Shown here in pieces: positions 45,076 through 57,200 of a DNA stretch of 64,000 nucleotides. This DNA is from Zingiber officinale. Taxonomy: Eukaryota; Streptophyta; Magnoliopsida; Zingiberales; Zingiberaceae. The stretch is from NCBI RefSeq assembly GCF_018446385.1, contig NC_055990.1, positions 139,078,996-139,142,995 on the forward strand, in the 5' to 3' direction. The position numbers were made by a program, and so were the translations under genes. Positions within the stretch are counted from its first letter, which is position 1. Every line of letters starts with the position of its first letter. The notes under the pieces were generated by a model. The model saw only the letters and a program-made list of their open reading frames with translations, did no database searches and was not told where the DNA came from.

Positions 45076-45318
45076 AATAAATTATCATGCCCCAGAATAG
45101 TCTCAGCATCTTCCCTGTACCGGTGACAATCTGAAACTTGAATACATAGCCCTCAGGGCCTCTCAATCCTCGGCCAACACGACCGGAACATATACAATAA
45201 AATATGTAAACATTCCACGTAGTTTATAAATAATCAGCTTCCGGCTGACTACACAACAAATCACAACCACACAATTTAATATAAAACCTACTCTACTACA
45301 ACAAGGAAAACACCACCT

Positions 45319-47892
45319 TGTTGGAACCGAATTTGAAATTCGATGATCGTGTTTCTACACTCCTATGCATAGCGGAAATTTAAAATTTTCTATATAATTT
45401 AACAATTAAATCAAAGGAGTGTTCGTATGATTTTAAAACAAACATAAGCATGATCTTTATCTAAGCATGCATTACAATCTAACCGTATAAGTAAGATCCT
45501 AAAAGCATAACAAAGACACACTATCATGTGATTGATTCATATAATGCTAATTTAATCATTTTATTTATACATGCTAAACTATCTAAAATAAACATATTAG
45601 ATCATTTAAGCATAACATAAATAAAACTATTAACATGCATTAACATACACATATGAATTATAGTACAAGCATAAACATACCTTCCAAACAACCTGTGTTT
45701 GAGTATGACTCCAACTATTCCGGTTGTAGCGAAATAGCTCCTCGTTGTTGTCACAAGCTCGTACTTCCTTCGTCTAATCCGGTCCACGATTGGAGTCCTC
45801 TTTCCAACACTTAATCGCACTAGAGATCAAGTGTCATTTTTCATCGAGATGATCAAAACAACTTCCTCGAAGATGAGGAAGGGGCTACCCAATTACCCTT
45901 CACAAGGGGTTGTCTAATAGCCTTCAACAAAGAACTATGCCTTCCAAAATTCTGTAAGAAGGTGGGGCGCCGGCAATGCTTCTCGAAGAGAAGTAACAAA
46001 CAAGGAGATAGGATTTTTCAATGGAAGAGAGTGAAGGAGATCGATCTCCTTCTCTGGAAGTGGCCGCCTAAATTCCAAGTAGAGGAAGAAAATGTGGCTG
46101 CCGAAGTTTTCTTTCTCTTCTTGGAAAACTTGCTGTCCAAATTTTGCAAGCTTCAAAATGGTAGCCGACAGCCATAACTTCAAGAAGAGCTAGCTAAAAA
46201 AAATCTCCAAGGAGAAGTTCTCAAGATGTTGCTGCTGTATTTCACACTAAGAAAGAAAAACTCACTATTTCTCTAATCATTTTTAAAAAGCAAGGAAAAA
46301 AGAAAAACGTGATTTCATGGGTGAGTGGTGGAAGTGGGTTAGTGGAGGAGTGAAGGAAATATGCTCCATTATTTCCAAAACGTGGAGTTAAGCTGTAAAA
46401 GAATTTTTTGTTTTTGTTTTTTTCTTCTCATTCTCACGTTGAAACAAGTTTCCTTTTTCCTTTTTTTTTTAATTGCATATCTTCTTAATCTTGAACTTTC
46501 AAGGTCCATTATCTCTTCCATCTTGATTTATTAAATTTTTAAAATTTTTCTAGAATTCAATAATAAAAGTCTATTGTAATTATATCAACGATTCAATATC
46601 ATTAACACGGCAAACACATTTGCTCATTATTACAATAATATAAATCAAATTTATATACTTTGTGTGGAACTCTTCCACTCTACTTGTTTCCATTGATTGA
46701 AAATCAATCTAACATTTGATTATATCAAACTTTATTTGCCAATACATTGTTTGATCTCATCAAACTTTATTCGTCAAATTCAACTCCTTGAATTTAACTT
46801 TCTCAACGGGAAATAGAGAAACCAATATTTGTGTGACCCTCAATGGTTCAGGGATACAGCTAGATGTGGGTTCACAACTCTTTGTGATTCAGGACTATAC
46901 TTGTCCTTTATTCAGGCATACCCTTAATAGCCCCATCATATGATTAACTCCTTAATTATAGGATGTCAGAACTAATTCTGATTAACACCCAACGAATCAT
47001 GGTAAGAGCGTCTAGCAGCACCGCCCCATGATTCCCTAGGTATCACTGAATAGTGCCTGCAAGAACCAATCGATTATTGTTAACGTACAGCCCTGTCCCT
47101 TCATCCCGTATATCCCGGTCGAATCTACAACCATTGGTACATCGAGGATTGTATATTGATTCAACAACCATGTGATATATCTTATAGTGATATCGTATGT
47201 GTAATTAGGAAACTCCTTTCCTAAAGTACATCTTACAACTCTGATCAGAGACTTCATTCACTATAAAACAATATATTACATAGGATATCCACACCTGTAG
47301 GTGTGCGGTGAATCCCCAACTACAATACACTGATTCTTATATATTTCGTTACTACACCCAATCTCACCACCTGATGACCCTATTAGAGTCAATAAATGAG
47401 TCAAAGTGCAACCCCAGCATATAGGTCTCAGTGTTGTCCTGGGTCATAAGGACTACTAGTGTACAACCACAACCAAAGACTTATCCACTCGATAAATGAT
47501 AACCACTTGGAAAGTCTGTGTAAGGGATGTTCGATGAACTCATCATATGATCACCCATTTGTATGTTTGAACATCTCTATATCCTTACCAATGAAACATG
47601 GTACACTACATCACAGATGATAGTTCTAGCTCAAGCAGCCTTTTATCCTTGTTTATTAGGCGACCCAATTGACTAGGAACAAATTTAGAATATACAGTGA
47701 ATATTGATGTATTTCATGATGACCATCATATGTACCACAACATCTCACTATAGTATATTCAAGGATTATATCTATGCATATAGCATAGGTATAAAAATAA
47801 AGTAATGTCAAACTGAATTAAATTATATTAAAATAAAGGTTATTTATTTACAAGAGTCCATAAAGTCCTAGCCAACAGTTGGCTTTGCAGGG
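45319..47892. mobile_element. Solo LTR inside the chromovirus LTR
   Basis: TGTTGGAACCG at 45319 and CCTAGCCAACA ending at 47876 form TG...CA ends. Flanking 5-mers match (CACCT at 45314-45318 and 47893-47897) only if the element extends 16 bp further, to 47892 (GTTGGCTTTGCAGGG region). No ORF of substance; AT-rich with polypyrimidine runs near 46420-46470. No PBS or pol, hence a solo LTR. Confidence 0.65.
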
Positions 47893-50366
47893 CACCTACT
47901 TTAACAAACACCACCCACAATGAAAAACAATCGCAGCGGAAAACATGTGCAGAGTACCAAAAACTCGAAATAAAATACATGAGTCCAATAACTACACATC
48001 ACAAGTCTGTAGTGACAAAACAAGGAAACACAAGTCCGAAATAGAAAATCATCTTGACACAGAGTGGAGACTAGAAACTCGAACCTCCTGACGGCTTCAA
48101 CCTAAAATAGAAATAAGTCAACGGAGTGAGTTCAAGAACTCAGCGGGTATCGAACAGACATGCATAGCAAGATATATCTATCAGTAACAATCATGCAGTA
48201 CAGTCTCCTGATCTATAACAGGAAATGCGAAAACTGAACAAGGGGAGAAGTTGTACTAACCAGGACCTCCTATCCGGATATAAGGGTCATCAGACCAAAT
48301 ACCTCATGTCTCTTGTATCCATGTCAATCATATACAACCACAAAAAATGCAGCATCCAAAATGCAGCAATCACAAGCAATAATTGCAATCCATTCATATG
48401 ATGCAAATGACATGTTCACCCCTGACTCTAGTCAGCCACCTCACACGCGATGGTGAGATTGAGTGGGTAGGACTATGACAACTGTGCACTCTGCCATCAC
48501 TACTCCTAAGTGACTGAATGAATAGGATGATGTCAGAGTACACCTATCCTCCTACCCCAGACATAGTGGGGGAGCCTAAGCTCTCATCTCCCTGTGTCAT
48601 AGTCAAGAGGAAGGATCCATGTCCGCTACCATGCTACAGTCATCGCTACTCATGAGCGGACCAGCTGAGCCTTGACAAAGCAAACTACACATACCCTGCC
48701 TGATATACCACTAACCCATGAGTGGTTGTATGTGCATATCATGTAACTGGCGATGCATTCAACAACAATGGAGTCTATAATCGGTCAGCATACAATCATG
48801 CATATGGTGCATGACACTAACCATGTAACTCCTAAAAATTTCAACCTCCACATAATGTGTACCAAAAGGAAAACTAAGTCCATAACAATGACCTAGGTAC
48901 CATAAATCTAGGTACACATGCCAAGTAATAAACCAAGGTACACATGTGAGGTAATAAACTAGGTACACATGACAAGTATATCTAGTAGCTAGACCTGTAT
49001 CTGGTAATGTATTGTATGTCACTACATAAGTACACATGATAAGAATCAAGAGGACATAAGCATAAATGCATAACAGATATCAATATGGGCATACTACGGG
49101 TATCAAGTAGTGACATACCAAACAAATATAAACATAACTATTACTATTAGCTATACCCAACTACGCATATCAAAATAGCAATATCAAAAGAGATAAGTCA
49201 AGGTACCCACCTCAAAAAATATAGATCGTATCAGATAGATCCCACGTCGAGACACTCGTCTTGAATCAACGTCCTGCAATACATAATATACAGATTTAGG
49301 TAATTACATAAATTAATTATCTAAATCAAATCCCCAACTAAATCTAATCCATCGATCAACTAGGGTTAGCTCCATTAACTCTAATCATTCCACCATTCGG
49401 TCCAAACCCAACTATCCTTTGATTCAATTTACAGCGTCAAGATAGAACAATGACTTGACCTCCAATAACTTATTAATTCTGGAAAGTTACCTGCTTGTTC
49501 ATTGTCGGAGCGCGTTCACCGCCGTAATGGTGACCGAACTAGTGTGATATCGCTGCCCAACATGAGTAGATGCCTGAAACTTAGCAATCTATCATTGTAT
49601 CTCCTAAATTAGAGGCTAGGGTTAGTACTTACCTCAGATTTTGGCAACTAAGAAGAGATTATCAAATGGAGCTACAGTTTTCCTCGGATCTGGCTGGAAG
49701 TGACGAGACCACTGTCCAAATCAGTTTGGTTGTCCCATTCAGTAAACCAGCACCCAAATTCCTAAATCCATGTCTAAGTTTAGTGCATACCTCAAATCTA
49801 ACTGCCGAAAGCCCTAGATCGGCGATGGAGATGAGAGCTCACACAACTCGGATCAAGCGGAGAAGGGAAGATTCGTAGGTGATCTCGAGCCCTGGCTGAA
49901 TCCCACTACTCGGTCGGCGATGGATCAAACGGTGTCGGAGCGATAGGGCAATGCTTGGGCGACGCTCGGGAGAGGGGAAATCGGTGTGTTGGCGCAGAGA
50001 GAGGAGTTGGCACTGCACGGGCGGATGAGAGGAAGAGAGTCGGCTATCGTTGCTATTGCTGGCGACGAAGGCTTCACTGGCGGTGGCTGGTCGGTCGTGC
50101 ACTTCGGCGTCGAGGTCGGCGGTGCACGGACAGAGACAAGAGAGAAGAGGGGATCGACACAAGGAAGAGAAGGCTTGAGGCTTTACTTGGCCGAGGGGTT
50201 TTGTACTCGTGGGAGACGAGGCATCGCGAGGCGGCGTCGTCGGGTTGAGGAAGATGATCAGGTTGGGGCGGCGGTGGCTCGGCGTCGCGAGAGGGGAGAA
50301 GGGAGAGGAGGGGATCGAGCGTGTGAGGATCAGGAGGGGAAGGGAAAGGATAAGATTAGGTTTTTT

Positions 50367-50377
<11 letters not shown>

Positions 50378-50437
<60 letters not shown>
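50378..50437. repeat. (AT)n microsatellite in the chromovirus 5' LTR
   Basis: About 28 AT dinucleotides; the 3' LTR has a much shorter run at 39164-39189, so the locus expanded or contracted after insertion. Confidence 0.92.
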
Positions 50438-50441
<4 letters not shown>

Positions 50442-50642
50442 ACTTAGGTTTAATTAATTAAAACCTAAGTTAATTCCTCAATCAACACCCACTTGAATGG
50501 TATTCCAAACAAGTTTTTCCCAAGCCTATAAATTCATCCCCTTAAATTCGTCATACGAGCTCCGAAAAATTCCTAGAAAATTCCTAAAAATTTCTGAAAA
50601 TTCCCTTATGATTATTCGTCCTTTTCGATATTTTACACTCAT

Positions 50643-51165
50643 ACTCGTTGAGTGCTTTCGTTGGGCAATTAATAATAATTCGAAAAGATGTTTACAAAAT
50701 GAATATAGGAACTTGCAAAATGAAATTACCGACAACAAGAAAATAAAGACTAAATCGTTGGTTGTTGGAGAAGCTTCTCACCGTAGCACGAGCATCTTGG
50801 AATCAGCACGCATGAGAGCAATCGTAGCAGAAGTTGTTATTCGTAGCTTTGGAGGAAGGCTCCTTTTATAGGAGTGCTCTGGGCGCCCGGATCCCTTCCG
50901 GGCGCTTGGACCGTGACGTTGGCCCTACCTATCATCGTGCTCCACGTAGCGACGAGATAAGTTTTTTGTACTTCGGGCGCTCGGACCACTATTTTCTAGC
51001 ACATCAATTTCCTGCAAGAAAATATTAGTCCGAGGCAAATACAAATTATACTACCATGCAAAACAAAGTGTTAGCACAATTATAGTAAAAAGGGTAGTAA
51101 TTAGATTCTGTCTCATCGATACCAGAATTTAGTCACAATCTCAACTTAGATTCTCGAAATGGTTC
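50643..51165 (-). repeat. Inverted LTR of the element-3 family, left piece
   Basis: On the plus strand it reads ACTCGTTGAGTGCTTTCG and TTGGGCAATTAATAATAATT, the inverse of the 'cccaacgaaagcactc' region of element 3's LTR. It ends AATGGTTC where element 3 begins; the rest continues at 60102-60914. Confidence 0.75.
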
Positions 51166-52491
51166 TGTTGGTGCAATTTACCTCTAGGGTTTCGATATTT
51201 GATAATATGATCAAGGGTTGACCCAAACAAGACTTGATGTTTGGGAGAGAGAAGTCTAGTCAGGACTAGATGACTAACAAAGGTAAGTTCTAACCAAAGG
51301 TTAGGAAAAGTGGAAGCCCCGGTGAGTGAAGTCGGGCCCTAGTGAGTGAAGCTAGGTGGTGGAAGTCTCGGTGAGTGAAGTCGGACCCTACTGTGTGAAG
51401 TTAGGTGGTGGAAGTCCCGATGAGTGAAGTCGGGCCCTAGTGAGTGAAGCTAGGTGGTGGAAGTCCCGGTGAGTGAAGTTGGGCCCTAATGAGTGAAGCT
51501 AGGTGGAGGAAGTCCTGGCGAGTGAAGCCGAACAATGGAAGCCCTAGTGAGTGAAGGTAGGCAACCCTAGGGAGATAACCCTAGGTTTACTGTACTATTT
51601 TTATCTATTGTGCTAACTTAGTGTTGTTAGGTCGACGGGCTGACCGGGTAGCTGGCACGAAGTCCAGACGGATTGACGGGATGACCGGACATCTGGCAGG
51701 TAAGTTAAGGTAAGTCACTGGGGGAGTGACTTGGTGAGGGTGGGTTACCGGTTAGGGAACTTAGGCGCCGATCCAACTTAGAACCATTTCGGAAATCTAA
51801 GTTAAGATCTTGACTAGATTTTGGTCTTGGTAAGACGGAATCTAATTAATACTCTTTTTCTTTAACTGTGCTAACTTTTGTTTTGCAGGGTAGTATACCT
51901 TTTATTTTGCCTCGGACTAACACTTTCTTGCAGGAAAAGGACTTTCTGGAGAAAGGTGGTTCGGGTGCCCGGAAGGGATCCAGGCGCCCGGAATTGGTCC
52001 GAGCGCTTGGAACTAGTCCGGGCGCCCGGAAGGTAAATTTTATCCATCACACTCATCCCAACATGGAGCACTCTGGTTGGCGGAGCTACATCACACTCCA
52101 GGCACTCGGAAGGGATCTGGGCGCCCAGAGCTTCCTATATAAGGAGGGTGAGCCCTAGAGAAAAGAACAACAACAACATCTACTCTACTGCGCTGTGCCC
52201 CTACGACGCTGCGAAGCCTCTCCGACAATGTGCTGCTTTTTCTTTCCTTTATTGTTGTCGGTATTTCTTCTTTAAAGTTCTTGTACTTTTATTTGTAATA
52301 TTTTTACGAACTATTAGTGATTGCCCAACGAAAGCACTCGACGAGTGCGGGCATTGGAGTAGGAGTCTACCAAGGCTCCGAACCAAGTAAATAATTTCTT
52401 GTTAGCATTGTTCTCTTTCTTTTCCATTGCGTACTCACTACAAATTTTTCGATCGATATTCACCCCCTCTATCGACATTCACGATCCAACA
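51166..52491 (+). repeat. 5' LTR of element 3, with internal 49-bp tandem repeats
   Basis: 1,326 bp. Positions 51310-51555 hold four to five copies of a 49-bp phrase (GTGAGTGAAGTCGGGCCCTA, then GTGAGTGAAGCTAGGTGG). Around 51950-52140, CCGGGCGCCCGGA-type palindromes cluster before a TATATAAGG site at about 52136. A 96-codon frame there is not a gene. Confidence 0.88.
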
Positions 52492-52493
52492 AG

Positions 52494-52505
52494 TGGTATC
52501 AGAGC
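52494..52505 (+). other. Primer-binding site of element 3
   Basis: TGGTATCAGAGC two bases after the 5' LTR; initiator-Met tRNA type. Confidence 0.9.
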
Positions 52506-52736
52506 AGGTACCGCTCTGATTTGGTGCAACAACCAATCAGACAAAAGGGGTGATTTTTTTTTCCTTTTCTTTTTCTTTCCGGCTTTAAGTTTTTTGGAAC
52601 AATCCAAACTGGTATTGTTGCCTTTTTGGATTTTTTTTTTCTCTCATAGCAAGTTCAAGTTTCTTTTTTTCTCCCACACTACTAATCCAAGACCAAGTCT
52701 TGGGATTTCTTTTGTTTTTTTTTTGTACAAGAAAAA

Positions 52737-55248
52737 ATGTCTCAAATTGAAGGCTTCAGCACAGTTCGTCCCCCTCTATTCAACGGTGATGATTCTTGTA
52801 CTGGAAGAAGCAAATGGAGGTCTATCTAAAGACCGATTTCGACCAGTGGTTCAGCATCACCAGAGTATACAAGGCGGTAGTCGACAACTCTAGAAATCCA
52901 CTAGATCTGGAATAGTGGATTCCGGACATGAAAAAGAAAGCCTCAACGGACTTCAAAGCCCTCAACACGCTACAATGTGGACTGACGAGGGAAGAGATGT
53001 AACGACCCGTCCCTTTGGCCTCTTGGGCGCCCTTGTGGCGGCCCTTATGTCGTCGGCCCATTTGGCGACCTCTCATGTCGTCGACCGACGACCCTTTGGC
53101 CGTGCCGTTACTCACTAGGACTTTCCACCCCTGGCAATGGATTTTTGCCTCCCCCAGGATTCGAACTCTAAACCTCCAGGCTTAAGTATTAGAGTTTATG
53201 AATCCTGGTAACCAAGTGAGATCATCTCACTTGGTTACCAGGATTCATAAACTCTAATACTTAAGCCTGGAGGTTTAGAGTTCGAATCCTGGGGGAGGCA
53301 AAAATCCATTGCCAGGGGTGGAAAGTCCTAGTGAGTAACGGCACGGCCAAAGGATCGTCGGTCGACGACATGAGAGGTCGCCAAATGGGCCGACAACATA
53401 AGGGCCGACGGTCAACAAAAAGGCCTTTTATTGTAACGAACAGGCCCTTTGGCCTCTTGGGCGCCCTTGTGGCGGCCCTTATGTCGTCGGCCCATTTGGT
53501 GACCTCTAATGTCATCGACCGACGACCCTTGGTCGTGCCGTTACTCACTAGGACTTTCCACCCCTGGTCAATGGATTTTTGCCTCCCCCAGGATTCGAAC
53601 TCTAAACCTCCAGGCTTAAGTATTAGAGTTTATGAATCCTGGTAACCAAGTGAGATCATAAACTTAAGCCTGGAGGTTTAGAGTTCGAATCCTGGGGGAG
53701 GCAAAAATCCACTGCCAGCCAAAGGGTCGTCGGTCGACGACATGAGAGGTCGCCAAATGGGCCGACGACATAAGAGCCGACGGTCGACAACATGAGAGGT
53801 CGCCAAATGGGCCAAGAGGGTCGGGTCGTTACAATAAAAAGGCGCCTTTTATTGTAACGACCCGGCCCTTTGGCCTCTTGGGCGCCCTTGTGGCGGCCCA
53901 ACTGGCGGCCCTTATGTTGTCGGCCCATTTGGCGACCTCTCATGTCGTCGACCGACGACCCTTTGGCTGTGTCGTTACATACTAGGACTTTCCACCCCTG
54001 GCAGTGGATTTTTGCCTCCCCCAGAATTCGAACTCTAAACCTCCAAGCGCCCAAGAGGCAAAAGGGCCGGGTCGTTACAAGAGATGAACCGAGTGGGCCC
54101 ACACCAAAATGTGAAGGAATTATGGGACAAGCTGGTCGAACTACACGAATGAACAAGCGACGCCAAGGTAACTAAACGTGACATTCTTTTAATAAACTCT
54201 TTAATATTAAAATGCAGGAAGAAGAAACGGCAAGTCAGCTATGCGAGGATCAAAGACATCCTCAACGGACTTCACGCGATAGGCTACCAAATGGAGAATC
54301 ACGACTTAATTAGGTACACTCTAAACGCGTTTCCTTGAAATGCATTGTGGGCATCCATCGTGGATGCCTACAAGATTTCGAAGAATCTCTCTAAGTTAAA
54401 ATTAGATGAGTTATTTTGCGAACTTGAGTTACACGAGCAGACTAACGCCAGAACCGAGAAAGTTATTGCTTTGTTTACAGGTTCCTCCAAAGAAAAGACA
54501 AAGACCAAGCCTAAATCTGAAGATGAGTCTGACCAAGATTTAGAAGACGAAGAGTACCTGGTGAACCTGGTAAGGAAGATGTTCACCAAGAGGAAGAAGA
54601 AGTTCAGCAAAAAAGACCTGCAGAAGATCAACTCCCCAATTGAACCAAGGAACGTGACTTGCTTCGGGTGCAACAAGAAAGGTCACTACAAGAACAAGTG
54701 TCCGAAGATGAAGAGCGACAAGTCGAAGACAATCAGGAAGAAGGCTCTCAAAGCAACATGGGATGACTCATCTTCAGAAGAATCGGAAGTTGAGGAGCAG
54801 AAGCACCGAAGCCACCTTGCGTTGATGACCCGCGAGTCAGAATCGGAGGAAGAATTGGAAGACGGGTCCAAACCCGAATCGAGCCACGAGTCTATACTCG
54901 TTTCTGAAGATCCTGAAGAGGTATGTCATAGCTTAAATAAGAAATTTTTTAAAGTTATTTTATGTTTAGATAAAAAAATTAACTGCAATTGAAAATGAAA
55001 ATAAATTGCTTCTTGAGGAAAACCAAAACCTCAAGAAACAAATCATAAATTCTAATCCAACTCAAGATTTAACACTTGAGGAGGAAAATTCAACGCTAAA
55101 AATAGAAATTAATAAATTAAAAGGTCTTTTAGAAAAATTTACAACAAGATCTAAAAATTTAGATCTTATTTTAAATAGTAAAAAGTCGCTTACAATAAAT
55201 CCGAACTTGGCTACAAGTCAAGTTCAAATAAAATGTTTATATCACTAA
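52737..55248 (+). pseudogene. Copia-like gag of element 3, interrupted and frameshifted
   Basis: Begins MSQIEGFSTVRPPLFNGDDS at 52737, frameshifts near 52800 and reaches CGLTREE, where a 1,082-bp palindromic cluster interrupts it (52998-54079). It resumes MNRVGPHQNVKELWDKLVEL, then has stops and shifts to 54345. From there one frame covers the UBN2 end (LKLDELFCELELHEQTNA), an acidic segment, the zinc knuckle CFGCNKKGHYKNKC (about 54660-54700) and an acidic Ser/Glu-rich region to 54992. A coiled coil with SKNLDLILNSKKS completes it at 55248. The order is as in element 2. Inactive. Confidence 0.85.
52998..54079. mobile_element. Cluster of three palindromic TG...CA elements inserted as a unit, TSD AGAGA
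   Basis: The outer ends TGTAACGACCC (52998) and GGGTCGTTACA (54079) are flanked by AGAGA (52993-52997; 54080-54084), and the gag frame continues on both sides. Inside are palindrome 1 (52998 to about 53420, centred near 53223), palindrome 2 (53434-53833, centre partly deleted) and palindrome 3 (53854-54079, lacking its centre and most of one arm). All share the arms of the 27778-28156 element, including the tRNA-like boxes (GAGTTCGAATCC at 53278 onward and inverted at 53157-53168). They are joined by short linkers (AAAAAGGCCTTTTAT; ATAAAAAGGCGCCTTTTAT) that are themselves palindromic. Confidence 0.75.
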
Positions 55249-55975
55249 TAACTCAACATAAACAATAAACTAAAGCTTGAGTTCCGAAAGCATGCTTAAC
55301 CATGCAAGTAGAAATTAACCAATATTATATACGCAAAGATAAAATATATTATGTAAAATCAAATAAACCAAATCAAAAGTTAAAATACAAACCTAGACCA
55401 ACCAAACCAAAAATAAACTATTTTAGAACCTACCAAAAATCAGACTATCATCAAGTTAAATATAATTATAAAAGTAATTGACATAAGCCCAAAACAAAAA
55501 CCTAAATCAGACCAATAATTCAGGGGGAGGCTCCAGAATAGTTGGTACCTCCAAAACTAACCTATCCGACAGGGTAATCAAAAACTAACCTACCCGGTAG
55601 GGTAATTAGGACTAGTTTAAAAAGGGACAACAGTTTAACTTGACCAACGGTACTAGTGAAGTTTTGGATGATAGTACGTTAGGGAAACTTTATCTATGCA
55701 TGTCTAGGAAGATATGGCTTCGACCTGATGCATTTGACTTAGTGGAACAAATCGAATCTACCTCTTACGGATTCTAACTAGTTAGACCAAGGTTTTGTAC
55801 TAAGTTTAGTGGATAGAACTATTTGGAAAACCTCAAAGACATGGTTACTCTAATGATGTTCAAGTGACTCACCATAACCCAGAAGTTTATCCAGAGAATG
55901 TCTATTTGTTGAGCCCAAAGCTAAATCTGAATATAACACAAAGTTAAACCAAACCATAAAAATTGAACTTAACTT
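55249..55975 (+). other. Post-gag region of element 3, partly shared with element 2
   Basis: AT-rich to about 55530, then a block (55555-55920) with repeated ACCTACCCGGTAGGGTAAT phrases and the wording shared with 33.53-33.99 kb. No intact frame. Confidence 0.6.
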
Positions 55976-56030
55976 CATCTTACAAAACATTAAAGGTTTC
56001 TCTGATTGAAAACGTAAATCGGATGAGATG
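55976..56030 (+). other. Conserved inverted repeat before the AT array, element 3
   Basis: CATCTTAC (55976-55983) and ATGAGATG (56023-56030), 55 bp overall. Outer pairs match those of elements 1 and 2; the inner positions have decayed. Confidence 0.6.
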
Positions 56031-56049
56031 ACTAAAGACTTCAAATCAA

Positions 56050-57200
56050 ATCGAACTAAGTTAAATTAAATCTAATTAAATCAAATTAAATTTTATTAAA
56101 TTAAATCAAATCTAATTAAATTAAATTAAATTAAACCAAATCAAATTAAATTCAATTGAAAATTCCATTTCAAATTATTTAAAAATTATTTTTAAAAATA
56201 AATTTAACTTGAAAATTATTTTTAAAAATTAATTTAACTTAAAGATTATTTTTTTAAAATTAATTTAACTTAAAAATTATTTTTAAAATAAATTTAAGTA
56301 AAAAGTTATTTTTAAAAATTAATTTAACTTAAAAATTAATTTAAAGATTAGTTTTAAAAATTAATTTTAACTAAATATTTTATTTTCAAAATTATTTTAA
56401 CTTCAAAATTTTATTTTAACTTAAAAATTTATTTTAACTTAAAAATTATTTTTAAAATTATTTTAACTTAAAAATTCTTTTAAAAATATTTTAACTTAAA
56501 AATTTATTTTAACTTAAAAAATTATTTTAACTTAAAAATTTTATTTTAATTTAAAATTTTATTTTAAAAATTATTTTAACTTAAAAATTCTTTTTAAAAT
56601 TATTATAACTTAAAAAATATTTTAACTTAAAAATTCTTTTAAAATTATTTTAACGTAAAAATTTATTTTAACTTAAAAATTTATTTTAAACATTATTTTA
56701 ACTAAAAAAATTTATTTTATTTACTTTAAAAAAAAATTTTAACTTAAAAATTCTTGTAAAAATTATTTTAACACCAAAATTATTTTAAAAATTATTTTAA
56801 CTTTAAAATTATTTTAGAAATTATTTTAACTTTAAAATTATTTTAAAAAATTATTTTAACTTTAAAATCCTTTTAAAAATTATTTTAACTTAAAAATTAT
56901 TTTAAATTAAAAATTCTTTTAAAAATTATTTTAAATTAAAATTTCTTTTAAAAATTATTTTAACTTAAAATTTTATTTTAAAAATTATTTTAAATTTAAA
57001 ATTCATTTAAAAATTTATTTTAACTTAAAATTTTATTTTAACTTAAAAAATTATTTTGAAAATTATTTTAACTTAGAAATTTCGTTAACTTAAAAATTTA
57101 TTGTAACTTAAAAATTTATTTTCAAAATTATTTTAACTTAAAAATTTATTTTAACTTAAAAATTTTATTTTAACTTAACTTAAATTAATTTAACTTAACT
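56050..57200 (+). repeat. AT-rich tandem array of element 3
   Basis: About 1.15 kb of repeated TTTTAACTTAAAAATTATTT and TTTTAAAAATT units, with an AAATTAAATTAAATC-type lead-in at 56060-56150. Sequence differs from the arrays in elements 1 and 2. From 57200 to 58885 the DNA is AT-rich and non-coding, with a small 'caaggggagtgtt' repeat at 57790-57860. Confidence 0.9.

Larger units (their letters stand above)
37542..50637 (-). mobile_element. Ty3/gypsy chromovirus, Tekay/Del-like, degraded
   Basis: In the minus direction: a 5' LTR (50637-45083), PBS, gag, protease, RT, integrase, chromodomain-like C-terminus, PPT and a 3' LTR (39385-37542, truncated). The gene order, long (about 3 kb) LTRs and an ending of the LRNKTIRLVKV / EATWELEDTI type are those of chromoviruses, most like Tekay/Del. 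Many stops, loss of the RNase H region and two solo-LTR insertions make it inactive. Its 5' end abuts a decayed inverted LTR of element 3's family. Confidence 0.88.
45083..50637 (-). repeat. 5' LTR of the chromovirus, about 2.98 kb plus a 2.57-kb insertion
   Basis: Starts TGTAAAATATCG at 50637 and ends at about 45083 next to the PBS. The stretch 48.69-50.64 kb matches the 3' LTR. GA-rich and GC-rich DNA near 49.8-50.35 kb gives several long chance frames, not genes. Beyond 50637 the flank is an inverted LTR of element 3's family; CTCAT (50638-50642) is the candidate target duplication, its partner lost. Confidence 0.82.

Noticed and set aside
51868..52158. 96-residue frame repeated at 59552-59830
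   Set aside because: Part of the element 3 LTR; similarity reflects LTR duplication.
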